64,000 nucleotides of DNA from the NCBI GenBank assembly GCA_034669965.1, contig JAXMOK010000015.1, forward strand, positions 1-64,000. Direction: 5' to 3'. Source of the stretch: HXMU1420-13 sp034669965 (GTDB lineage Bacteria > Bacteroidota > Rhodothermia > Balneolales > Balneolaceae). A program made the position numbers and the translations under genes. The notes beneath the pieces are model-generated. The model was given only the letters and a program-made list of their open reading frames with translations, made no database searches and was not told where the DNA came from. Positions 1 to 7,416 of the stretch are shown piece after piece; position 1 is the stretch's first letter, and each line of letters starts with the position of its first letter.

Positions 1-62
1 TGATAGCTGCGGGTAACCACATCCAATTTAAATTCTTTAGTAAATACGCGACGTTGATTCAT
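1..62 (-). CDS. IS3-type transposase OrfA, 5' end only (runs off window)
   Basis: Reading the minus strand from the ATG at 62 gives MNQRRVFTKEFKLDVVTRSY before the window ends. This is the characteristic start of IS3/IS911-type OrfA (HTH_Tnp_1/Transposase_8 family), which binds the terminal repeats of the element and is normally fused to OrfB by a programmed frameshift. Only 20 codons are visible, so I cannot say whether the element is complete. No terminal inverted repeat can be confirmed between here and the repeat arrays at 121-270. The call rests on the RRxFTKEFKLDVV signature alone. Confidence 0.6.
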   Translation of the reverse strand, partial: MNQRRVFTKEFKLDVVTRSY

Positions 63-120
63 AGTTCTTTTGAATTACAGCAGCTAATATACCTTAACTC
101 ACTGTCTACTAAAATGTAGT

Positions 121-163
121 AAGCCCATTGCCTATTCCTTGTTGAATATTGCTTATTGAATTC
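121..163. repeat. Degenerate heptamer array
   Basis: On the minus strand the bases read as six consecutive 7-mers of the form NNNNCAA or NNNNGAA (AATTCAA, TAAGCAA, TATTCAA, CAAGGAA, TAGGCAA, TGGGCTT). It lies between the octamer array at 195-270 and the transposase start. I see no reading frame here that resembles a protein; an open frame exists only because the repeat lacks stops. Confidence 0.5.
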
Positions 164-194
164 CCTCCGCTCGTGTATGGTTGGTAAATTCATT

Positions 195-270
195 ACCCGA
201 ACACCCGAACACCCGAACACCCGAACACCCGAACACCCGAACACCCGAACACCCGAACACCCGAACACCC
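195..270. repeat. Octamer tandem array (GTGTTCGG on minus strand), about 9 copies
   Basis: Near-perfect 8-base repeat, CGAACACC on the plus strand and GTGTTCGG on the minus strand, about nine and a half copies. It touches the stop codon of the dehydrogenase small subunit gene (270-272), so the transcript of that gene would carry the array directly after its stop. The same octamer begins the array at 31401 after dinB. Confidence 0.9.
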
Positions 271-977
271 TAGCTAATCAAATTCCCATCTTCATCCCAT
301 TCAGCAGTAACTTCTCTTTTTGATTGATCAACGCATTTCGCCAGCCACTCCGGTTCGTATTCTAATCCGTGTTCTTTAAGCACCTCATCAGGTACGCCAT
401 CCCAAACATTCGGCCGGTTTCCCACATAGCCCAAATCATCGAAGCCCATTTGTGTGGTGTAATAACCTGTTAGGGTAATATTTCTGATCTCCCGATAAAA
501 ATCTACGCCCGGTTGGGTGACTTCCGTCGCTTTATCCGGATAAGCAATTTCCTCAATAATCACCATTTGTTGGTCATGTGTAAGTAGCACGAAATCGTAG
601 CCAAACTTTTGCTTCGAGTAACCATCAAGCCATCGCAGCCCAATTTCGAAATCATCTTGCCAGCTTGGTGCGTCTTTCACCATAAAATCGATGAAAGCAG
701 GTACATGCGCATCCGAAGCTGAACCCGCAGTATCGGTCGCCGGTAAAATCAGATCACACATCACCGCAACGGTTTCCAATTGATGATCGGTAAAGAAATT
801 ATCAGCAAATACGTCGGCATCACGCTGTTTTTCTTCTTCCGTACGTCCGTATGAGCTGAAATCGTAAATATCTTGCAGCTTCTTAGGGTTTTCTTTTCCC
901 GGTACACAGCCGTTCAATAGTGCGCCTGTTCCTAAGGCTCCGATCAACATGGTTTTAAGGGATTCTCTTCTGTCCAT
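270..977 (-). CDS. Gluconate 2-dehydrogenase subunit 3-like (gamma) protein
   Basis: Small subunit of a membrane-associated GMC dehydrogenase, thought to carry the catalytic subunit across the membrane through the Tat pathway. The start is the ATG at 977; a TTG at 983 would overlap the upstream stop but leaves the signal further inside. The N-terminus DRRESLK matches a twin-arginine motif, followed by a hydrophobic stretch and a lipobox-like LLNGC, so the product is probably an exported lipoprotein of about 235 residues. The rest, with the tryptophan-rich and tyrosine-rich C-terminal half, fits the gluconate 2-dehydrogenase subunit 3 family. It begins 2 bases after the stop of the GMC gene, indicating one operon and a complex. 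Confidence 0.85.
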   Translation of the reverse strand: MDRRESLKTMLIGALGTGALLNGCVPGKENPKKLQDIYDFSSYGRTEEEKQRDADVFADNFFTDHQLETVAVMCDLILPATDTAGSASDAHVPAFIDFMVKDAPSWQDDFEIGLRWLDGYSKQKFGYDFVLLTHDQQMVIIEEIAYPDKATEVTQPGVDFYREIRNITLTGYYTTQMGFDDLGYVGNRPNVWDGVPDEVLKEHGLEYEPEWLAKCVDQSKREVTAEWDEDGNLIS

Positions 978-979
978 AA

Positions 980-2698
980 TCAAATATTTTGCTTTTTAAG
1001 TTGATCTACGATGTACTCGCTGGCCCGTATCGAAAGTGCCAGGATGGTCCAGGTCGGGTTCTTATCCGCTTGCGATACAAACACGCCCGCATCTACCACA
1101 AATACATTCTCGGCATCATGCAGTTGATTGAATTTATTAGTAACCGAAGTGGCCGGATCGTCGCCCATGCGCGTGGTTCCCACTTCGTGAATGATCACGC
1201 CGGGATTCATCAAACCATAATCCGAATCAGCGCCCGGCTTATTTCCAAGTTTGATAGCTCCCATCGCATCAAAAATACTCTCGATGGTATCATGAGCATG
1301 CTTTGCCTGTAGACGCTCGTAATCGGTCCACTGATAATTGAATTTCAGAACCGGAATGCCCCATTGATCTTTAACCTCAGGGTCGAGTTCGCAATAGTTA
1401 TTGTATTGTGGAACGCTTTCGCCTCTCATTGCGATGCCCATTACTGAACCGAAGAATCGCTTCACATCTTTTCTGAGCTTATCGCCGTAACCGCCTACTG
1501 TATCATTGAAATGCGAGTTTAAATTGGTAGTATCGAAGCCGATTCCATACGATGGCATTCCCATTCCACCCCAAATCTCTAAGTGATAACCACGCGGAAA
1601 ATCGAGCTTGGCTTCGTTCAGCCACCAAGGTGTGTACACGTGAAGTCCACCCACACCATCTTCGTTGTACATGGTTCGATCCATGAGTTCCGGAACCAGC
1701 GCGGCAGCTCCTGTTCCCGTCGAATCGTGTAAATATCGCCCGATCATGCCGGAGCTATTCCCTAGTCCATCAGGATGCACCGAACTCTTCGAGTTTAGCA
1801 GGATGCGAGCGGTTGAACATGCCGAAGCTCCTAGCACGATCACTTTTCCTTTTATTTCTTGTTCGCTGCCGTCTTCTTTGTTGATATAAGAAACGCCGGT
1901 TGCTTTTCCGTCGCCATCGGTCACTACTTCTTTGGCCATCGAGTTAACGTAAAGGTCAACCCGACCGGTGGACTTTTGAGCTGGGAAAATCAAACAGGTA
2001 CCTGCGCTGAAATCGGCATAAATCTGACAAGCGCGGTTGCATTGATTGCAGTAAAAACAAACGCCGCGGTCGTTATTCAGCCGCTTGGTAAGGATGGAAA
2101 GCCGTGACGGAATGACCGGAATCCCCGCTTTTCGCGCTCCTTTGATATAATAAAGTTCATGCAATCTTGGTTTTGGGGGCGGCAGGAAAAAGCCATCAGG
2201 TTCATTAAAAATCCCTTCTTTGCTACCAAATACGCCGATCATTTTATCAACACGATCGTAATAGGGTTTCACATCCTCGTAGCTGATGGGCCAATTATCG
2301 CCAAGGCCATCCCAGTCTTTTCGCTTAAAATCGAGCGGACCAAATCGCAATGAAATTCTGCCCCAGTGATTGGTTCGTCCGCCCAGCATTCTGGATCGAA
2401 ACCAACCAAAATTTGTGCCATCTGCTTGGGTGTACGGCTCGCCATCGATATCCCATCCGCCGTAAGCGGCATCGTAATCTCCAAAAGCTCGAGTTGAGCC
2501 ATATCCACGTCGTGGCGATTCCCATGGTGGTCGCAATTGCGTTCGATATTGATCTTGTGCCGGATCGAAAAACGGACCTGCCTCAATAATAGCGACGTTT
2601 AGGCCTTGTTCTGCCAGTATCTTTGCCGACATTCCACCGCCGGCGCCTGATCCCACGATTACGGCATCATATTCTTTTCTGCTTTTGATGATTTCCAT
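980..2698 (-). CDS. GMC-family FAD dehydrogenase, catalytic (large) subunit
   Basis: FAD-dependent oxidoreductase of sugars or alcohols, 572 residues. The N-terminal Rossmann motif GSGAGGG near residue 16 binds FAD; GGRTNHWGR and the C-terminal GTTRMGDDPATSV and NPTWTILALSIR blocks are GMC hallmarks. A cysteine cluster CFYCNQCNRAC near residues 213-223 has CX2CX2CX3C spacing, as expected for an iron-sulfur centre like that of bacterial FAD-glucose dehydrogenases. No signal peptide is visible, which agrees with Tat hitch-hiking on the small subunit encoded immediately downstream. The usual cytochrome c subunit is absent next door, so the electron acceptor is unknown. Substrate cannot be assigned from sequence. 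Confidence 0.88.
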   Translation of the reverse strand: MEIIKSRKEYDAVIVGSGAGGGMSAKILAEQGLNVAIIEAGPFFDPAQDQYRTQLRPPWESPRRGYGSTRAFGDYDAAYGGWDIDGEPYTQADGTNFGWFRSRMLGGRTNHWGRISLRFGPLDFKRKDWDGLGDNWPISYEDVKPYYDRVDKMIGVFGSKEGIFNEPDGFFLPPPKPRLHELYYIKGARKAGIPVIPSRLSILTKRLNNDRGVCFYCNQCNRACQIYADFSAGTCLIFPAQKSTGRVDLYVNSMAKEVVTDGDGKATGVSYINKEDGSEQEIKGKVIVLGASACSTARILLNSKSSVHPDGLGNSSGMIGRYLHDSTGTGAAALVPELMDRTMYNEDGVGGLHVYTPWWLNEAKLDFPRGYHLEIWGGMGMPSYGIGFDTTNLNSHFNDTVGGYGDKLRKDVKRFFGSVMGIAMRGESVPQYNNYCELDPEVKDQWGIPVLKFNYQWTDYERLQAKHAHDTIESIFDAMGAIKLGNKPGADSDYGLMNPGVIIHEVGTTRMGDDPATSVTNKFNQLHDAENVFVVDAGVFVSQADKNPTWTILALSIRASEYIVDQLKKQNI

Positions 2699-2984
2699 CT
2701 ATTAGTACCCCCGATTGTGTGTCACTGATTTCCAAGAAGTTAGAAAAATATCGTCGGGATGAAAGTAAAATTATGTCGGCTATGTTAATCTTTTACTTAA
2801 GAAAATATAGAGCGTATAGTATGAGCCCAGAACAAGTGTGATGCCTGTATTTTTGCAAAACAAATCATGCAGTATTAAGCTTTTGATTTAAAAAATTGAG
2901 CTACCTGCTCATTCGTATAATAAGAACTAGAGCTTGCTTCAAAGTTGACGGACCAATCAGGTTTAATGATAAATTGGCACTAAG

Positions 2985-3332
2985 CTATGTTTCTACTTTT
3001 CGGGGGAAACTTTGATAGGCAATAAAGCCGGTAAGCGAAAACGGAATCAACGATATTAGAGCCATGATGGTTTTACCTGCTCCAAATAACAAAATTACTG
3101 AAACTGCGAAACCAATTGCTGAAATGATAGCCCCGTATAATCGTGTTTTTGGCATTAACAGTAGTATTCCACCTAAAACCTGCAATACTCCAAAAGAGAT
3201 TATCATAGTATTAGATAAGCCAAACTGATTTAGGAATGTAACTTCTTCAGGAACTAAAGTGATTTTTGCTGACCCAGCGGCAATTCCAAGTAAAGCGATT
3301 AAAAAGGCCAAAACTTTGATAGCTAGTTTCAT
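2985..3332 (-). CDS. DoxX-like small membrane protein
   Basis: A 115-residue protein made almost entirely of four hydrophobic segments (about residues 4-22, 42-60, 66-84, 88-106), with the GVLQVLGGILLL pattern seen in the DoxX/DoxX-like family. These proteins sit in the inner membrane and their roles are mostly unknown; some act with respiratory or redox partners. It stands alone with about 290 bases to the dehydrogenase operon and 190 bases to the amidohydrolase gene. Family assignment is from hydropathy and the glycine pattern, so moderate confidence. Confidence 0.6.
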   Translation of the reverse strand: MKLAIKVLAFLIALLGIAAGSAKITLVPEEVTFLNQFGLSNTMIISFGVLQVLGGILLLMPKTRLYGAIISAIGFAVSVILLFGAGKTIMALISLIPFSLTGFIAYQSFPRKVET

Positions 3333-3518
3333 TAAAAGTGCTTTTTCTTAAATAATATAAATCAACCGTTCGTTTAGTGAACGAATGTGAAGTCAACACA
3401 TCGTTATTCGAATAAGTAACTGAATATTTATACAGCTAACAAGCTTTTTGATAATCAGATGTGGCTAATGGATCAATAGTTTAACGGGTAGTAAAATTGA
3501 AAATCTATTGAGTAGATA

Positions 3519-4901
3519 CTAATCCGACGGATATTTTGCCTCAATTTCTGCCAGCTTTTCATCAACCATTTCCCTTGATAACCACTCTCCACGTACCATT
3601 ACGCCAGAGTGATTACGAATGGCATCTAAACTTTCCAGTGGATTGGAGTCCATCAAGATAAGGTCGGCTCGTTTTCCCACTTCGATAGTCCCGAAATCAT
3701 CTTCGTTTGCGAAATAATCTCCTACGGCTTTGGTACCCGAATGCAGGATTTCGTAGTTACTCATACCGGCGACCTTCATAAATGGCAATTCTCGATGAAT
3801 CGAAAACCCCGGGACGCTAAACAATTGCGGGGCATCGGTTCCCATCAAGATTCTAACTCCGGCATCGCTCATCGCCCCAAGCAATCGCTGACGTAATTCT
3901 GCGTGCTCTTCGGCTTCCTGATAATCCAAATTTGGGTTACCTTCGATGTTATTTGCTACAAAACTGTTGTAGTTATCACGTACAGCTTGCGGGATGTATT
4001 TTAGCTCGTCGTAGTTTTGCATGGTTTCATAATCCGCGGCACCAATGATGGTTTCCCAAAGAGCTTGAGTCGGCACCATCCACACGCCATTTTCCTTTGT
4101 TTTTTGGATGATTTCATCCATTTTCGATTCCAACTCAGCTCCTTCAAATGCTTGCAAGTACGAAACATATCCATCGATGTGATCCATGGTTTCTTGCCCG
4201 GCTTCAATAGCTCGATTTATGCCCACCGCTTGTGGGACATGTCCGCCAAATCGAATGCCAAGCTTGTTGGCTTCATCCGCCATGGCATTGTATTCCTCCA
4301 GAGTTAAGCCCGGATGAATCTTTAATAAATCCCAGCCTTCTTCCACTTGCTGGCGGACTTTCTCTCTGGCTTGATCGGGCGAACTCACCGAATTTCCATT
4401 AAAACTTGGTCCTGCCAGATATAAATTTGGGCCAATATATGCACCGCTTGCTACCTTTTCTTTAAGCTCAAGTTGATGATCATAACCCAACATGCCTCGT
4501 ACGGTGGTTATTCCCGCCGATACATACAAAAACAAGGTTGATTCCACGTAATCCTCATTAAAATAAGCGGGAAAGTTTGCAGGAGGATGTGTTGGTGGCA
4601 CGTGTCCATGCATTTCGGCGAGCCCCGGAATCAGGTATTTACCTGTACCGTCGATAACAGGAGTATTTGGGCCGAACGTAATTTTGTTGGCATCCATAAT
4701 CTCTGATATTCGACCTTCAGAAATAAGAACGGTTTGATTTTCTATGACCAACCCGTCTTCTGTCATGGGAATCACATGTACATTTGTAATGGCATAGCTG
4801 ATGCTCGAATCATCAACATAGTTCTGTCGATCGTTAAGCATCACAATAAAAGCGAGTGCAACAGCTATCGGGATTAGTAAGAGGGCGAGTATTTTTTTCA
4901 T
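3519..4901 (-). CDS. Exported metal-dependent amidohydrolase
   Basis: Amidohydrolase-superfamily enzyme of 460 residues with an N-terminal membrane anchor or signal (about residues 4-22). Visible family features are the HGHVPP metal ligands near residue 97, KIHPGL, GGHVPQ and DHIDGY histidines, MGTDAPQLF with the catalytic aspartate, and the C-terminal ADLILMDSNPL beta-sandwich motif. The overall layout matches imidazolonepropionase-like and prolidase-like amidohydrolases that act on cyclic amides or dipeptides in the periplasm. Monocistronic by spacing. The substrate is unknown. Full length for the family, with no sign of damage. Confidence 0.85.
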   Translation of the reverse strand: MKKILALLLIPIAVALAFIVMLNDRQNYVDDSSISYAITNVHVIPMTEDGLVIENQTVLISEGRISEIMDANKITFGPNTPVIDGTGKYLIPGLAEMHGHVPPTHPPANFPAYFNEDYVESTLFLYVSAGITTVRGMLGYDHQLELKEKVASGAYIGPNLYLAGPSFNGNSVSSPDQAREKVRQQVEEGWDLLKIHPGLTLEEYNAMADEANKLGIRFGGHVPQAVGINRAIEAGQETMDHIDGYVSYLQAFEGAELESKMDEIIQKTKENGVWMVPTQALWETIIGAADYETMQNYDELKYIPQAVRDNYNSFVANNIEGNPNLDYQEAEEHAELRQRLLGAMSDAGVRILMGTDAPQLFSVPGFSIHRELPFMKVAGMSNYEILHSGTKAVGDYFANEDDFGTIEVGKRADLILMDSNPLESLDAIRNHSGVMVRGEWLSREMVDEKLAEIEAKYPSD

Positions 4902-5049
4902 GGCAGCGTGGACTTGGTTTCATCGAATGAAAAGAATCCACCCAAGCTAAACAATGAAAAAATGCGAGATTGATGATTTTTTACTGAACCTAGGTTTACC
5001 AAGTGATGGGTTTAAACCATTCAATCAGTAAATAAAGCACCACTAGATG

Positions 5050-5487
5050 CTAATCCGAGCTTTTATCGCCCAATCGTTTTGGGTGATTATCTGCAGCCTG
5101 GAGTTCGTTAAAAGCTTGCTGGAAATTACCCATCAACTCCATGTATTCTTTTGATTCCATCACACGTTGTTCCAGCGTTCTTGATTTCAGCGTCTCATTT
5201 CGTGCGTACTTGATGAACTTATAAAAGTGGAAAGAAAGTAGATCTCCATCCTCATCTTCGAGGTATATTTTGCCAAGTTCATCCACCGATCGGTAAGAGA
5301 AAACATACTGACCCGAGCCTGTAGACGACTTAGAGTATTTATGATAAGTTCCCCAGTCGAATTTTTCTCCGGTTAATGCTTGTGCAATATTCCAGCAATT
5401 AATGCGATCCCCTTCTTTCCAGTGCAAAATTTCCGGATACCAGGTATGTGGTGGAACGCCTCTCTTTTTATTTCTGAAAAATTTCAT
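5050..5487 (-). CDS. Small protein of the PEILHW pair, copy 2
   Basis: A 145-residue, soluble, probably cytoplasmic protein with no recognised domain. Near the N-terminus it has YPEILHWKEGD, matching FPEILHWQEGD in the neighbour that precedes it, and both proteins have the same length, a basic N-terminus, a central region rich in beta-type residues ending in EDE.GD, and a helical C-terminus with a Tyr-Met motif (KEYMEL versus NEYMIL). The two are therefore a tandem duplication that has diverged strongly. Its ATG overlaps the stop of the upstream copy by 4 bases, so translation is coupled. Function unknown. Confidence 0.7.
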   Translation of the reverse strand: MKFFRNKKRGVPPHTWYPEILHWKEGDRINCWNIAQALTGEKFDWGTYHKYSKSSTGSGQYVFSYRSVDELGKIYLEDEDGDLLSFHFYKFIKYARNETLKSRTLEQRVMESKEYMELMGNFQQAFNELQAADNHPKRLGDKSSD

Positions 5488-5885
5488 TCTTCTAGAAGTT
5501 TTGTGTCTTCTTCGTTGTTGGATAACTCTAAGTACGCCTTTTGGAATTCTGATATCAAGATCATGTATTCGTTGGAAGTATCAAGGTCTGATAAAACCGT
5601 TCGATTATTATGACTTATATTCTCAGCTTTTTTAAGAAATTTTTTCAATGGAGTTTTATGGGCTTCTCCACCGGATTCATCTTCAACAATAATAAAGCCA
5701 TCTCGCGTGAGACCTTTATAAATATATTTCATGTAAAGAGTATCGGTTTCCATGGCAGAGACTATCGAAAAAAATCCTTTTACTTTTACATTTCTCGCTT
5801 TGATGATATCGCCTTCCTGCCAGTGTAGAATTTCCGGAAATTGAAGATGCGGTGCTTTAGTCTGTTTTGAAGAAAATATGCCCAT
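5484..5885 (-). CDS. Small protein of the PEILHW pair, copy 1
   Basis: A 133-residue protein, first of the duplicated pair. It opens with a short basic stretch, then FPEILHWQEGDII, a phrase recalling small beta-barrel domains that begin with a WxEGD turn, followed by a lysine-rich linker and a C-terminal helix. No catalytic motif is visible. It lies 7 bases downstream of the membrane-protein gene and its stop overlaps the next start, so all three probably form one transcript. I do not recognise a named family. Confidence 0.7.
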   Translation of the reverse strand: MGIFSSKQTKAPHLQFPEILHWQEGDIIKARNVKVKGFFSIVSAMETDTLYMKYIYKGLTRDGFIIVEDESGGEAHKTPLKKFLKKAENISHNNRTVLSDLDTSNEYMILISEFQKAYLELSNNEEDTKLLEE

Positions 5886-5892
5886 GAAGTAA

Positions 5893-6630
5893 TTAATTGC
5901 CCTTAAAAAGTAATTGAACGCCTTTACTAAATGAAACAGGATTTGTTTCGGTAGATTGATCGTAGACAGGTAAAATAAGAGTAGCTTTATAAAAGTAATA
6001 CAGACTTATTGCCATTACTGTATGTGCCAGATCCAGATGATTGAACCAAACACTTATGCCGATTTCGCTGGTGTAGAAAAAGGCAGCTAAGGTGGCAAAA
6101 AGGGTGGCTCGGCAGATGATTTTACTCCCGGGATTTTGAGTCTGCGTGAATATATAAAAATGGATAGGCAACACGATCAAACCTAAACCGTAAGCCGAGT
6201 GGACTTGAATGTAGAAGAAGTTTAGCGTGCTAAAAGTGATAACGGCGAAAACCAGCAATTCAACTACGTTTGCTATTTCTAAAAACCGGGCAAATCTGCG
6301 TTTTAGTAATGGAAAGGCGTACATAATGGTGGCTCGTTCAATCGAAGAGACGGCCAACATACTGATTAACCATCCGGGTAATTTCCATGCAAGCCCAACT
6401 TGTGCCTGAAATGCATGTCCCAATAATCCACCCAAAAAAGTGGCAATCGCCATGATCAAAAAATACCAGCGCATATATTGATGCACTTTACCGGGCAGGT
6501 TTTTCTTTCTCAACTTGAGGTAAGCAAACAAACATACAGCGGTGATCAGGAAATCGGTGAGGGTAACCACCGGCTCCATTATCGTGATATCAAAAAGCTC
6601 TATGGATGGTTGTCCGCTTGGGGATTGCAT
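5893..6630 (-). CDS. Seven-helix membrane protein of unknown function
   Basis: Polytopic protein with about seven hydrophobic segments. The given start may be too far upstream: an ATG at 6579 (MEPVVTLTDFL) puts the N-terminus just before the first helix and is a plausible true start. Histidines lie in GHAFQ and in LDLAHTVMAI near the last helix, which weakly recalls the CREST/alkaline ceramidase-type arrangement, but the match is too thin to assign an activity. First gene of a likely operon with the two PEILHW proteins. Confidence 0.65.
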   Translation of the reverse strand: MQSPSGQPSIELFDITIMEPVVTLTDFLITAVCLFAYLKLRKKNLPGKVHQYMRWYFLIMAIATFLGGLLGHAFQAQVGLAWKLPGWLISMLAVSSIERATIMYAFPLLKRRFARFLEIANVVELLVFAVITFSTLNFFYIQVHSAYGLGLIVLPIHFYIFTQTQNPGSKIICRATLFATLAAFFYTSEIGISVWFNHLDLAHTVMAISLYYFYKATLILPVYDQSTETNPVSFSKGVQLLFKGN

Positions 6631-6713
6631 GAGGGAATTAGGAATATGAAATATAAAATTAGAAGTAACCTATTTCTTATAACGTATTATGGCAGATCAC
6701 GTTCCGAAATCAA

Positions 6714-7040
6714 TTAAAGCTCGAACATCTCAATTAGAATTCTAGAAGTAGCTATCTTGGCTTTTCTTGATATCGTACCTAGTTTTTTAACAAGTCGGCG
6801 TTTATCAACCGTTCGAAGTTGGTCAAGCACAATTTCACCAGATTTACCCTGAAATGTTAAAGCAACACGAGTCGGGTAGTTCTTAATTGTGGAAGTAAGT
6901 GGCGCAATAACTACTGTCTTTAGATGTCTATTCATCTCGTTCGGTGAAATAATGACACATGGTCGAGTTTTTCTAATCTCCGAACCTATGGTTGGGTCTA
7001 AAGCAACCAGATGAACCTCGAAACGTGTTACCATGTCCAT
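6714..7040 (-). CDS. mazF: MazF/PemK-type toxin, mRNA endoribonuclease
   Basis: A 108-residue PemK/MazF protein. Conserved features are the early VHLVALDPTIGSEI strand, the RPCVIISPNEMN segment with the catalytic-region Arg, the APLTSTIK segment with its Thr/Ser, and GEIVLDQLRTVDKRRL. Such toxins cut single-stranded mRNA at short sites when the antitoxin is degraded. The start at 7040 overlaps the antitoxin gene by 13 bases; an in-frame ATG at 7034 is also possible. Directly downstream of the AbrB-type antitoxin in the normal antitoxin-first order. Confidence 0.92.
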   Translation of the reverse strand: MDMVTRFEVHLVALDPTIGSEIRKTRPCVIISPNEMNRHLKTVVIAPLTSTIKNYPTRVALTFQGKSGEIVLDQLRTVDKRRLVKKLGTISRKAKIATSRILIEMFEL

Positions 7041-7279
7041 TCTTCTTCATCCCAATCATTGGATAAATAAGGCACAGTTTCTTTATCTGATTCACTAATT
7101 GTAGAAAAGCCTTCATCCCAATTTGCTCTCGGGGTAATTGTTGATTGTAAAATGATTCTATTATCATCGAGGATAAGTTCAATATCATCCGACAAACCGG
7201 CTTCTTCGATCATTGGTTTTGGGATCCTAACTCCCTTCGAATTCCCAACTTTGATTAGCTTTGTTTTCATCTGTGTCAC
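7028..7279 (-). CDS. mazE: MazE-type antitoxin with AbrB DNA-binding domain
   Basis: An 83-residue antitoxin. Residues about 5-48 form the SpoVT/AbrB swapped-hairpin domain (KVGNSKGVRIPKPMIEEAGL), which binds DNA as a dimer. The acidic, tryptophan-rich tail (NDWDEEEWTW) is the typical toxin-neutralising segment that folds over MazF. It overlaps mazF, giving coupled translation, and probably represses its own operon through the palindromic site at 7295-7319. Confidence 0.92.
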   Translation of the reverse strand: MTQMKTKLIKVGNSKGVRIPKPMIEEAGLSDDIELILDDNRIILQSTITPRANWDEGFSTISESDKETVPYLSNDWDEEEWTW

Positions 7280-7294
7280 TGATTATTTACACTA

Positions 7295-7319
7295 AATGTA
7301 ATTACAATGAAATTACATT
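7295..7319 (-). promoter_or_regulatory. Probable mazEF operator (palindromes)
   Basis: AATGTAAT (7295-7302) and ATTACATT (7312-7319) form an exact inverted repeat with a 9-base spacer, and the inner TGTAATTACA (7297-7306) is itself a perfect palindrome. The cluster starts 16 bases upstream of the mazE ATG, where AbrB-type antitoxins bind to autoregulate. Binding is inferred from position and symmetry. Confidence 0.6.
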
Positions 7320-7367
7320 CAAATTAGAATCGCCCTCTATTCAGCCTAATCCAAACGTAGTTGATCA

Positions 7368-7416
7368 ACTCAAAACTAAACACTCAAAACTAAACACTCA
7401 ACACTCAACACTCACT
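7368..7416. repeat. Heptamer array at the 3' end of mutS2
   Basis: Seven exact 7-base steps on the plus strand: ACTCAAA, ACTAAAC, ACTCAAA, ACTAAAC, ACTCAAC, ACTCAAC, ACTCACT. In the mutS2 sense the unit reads GTGTTGA or GTGTTTA, related to the GTGTTNNN octamers after dinB. The last unit overlaps the mutS2 stop codon. Confidence 0.8.

Noticed and set aside
59..268. An open minus-strand frame of 69 codons over the octamer array at 195-270.
   Set aside because: The frame is open only because the repeat has no stop in it; the rest has no protein-like pattern or start signal. It is treated as repeat DNA.
2880..2984. A minus-strand frame of about 34 residues (PDWSVNFEASSSSYYTNEQV and on) after the DoxX-like stop.
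   Set aside because: It looks protein-like but has a stop directly in front and no start; could be the remnant of a gene but is too short to support.
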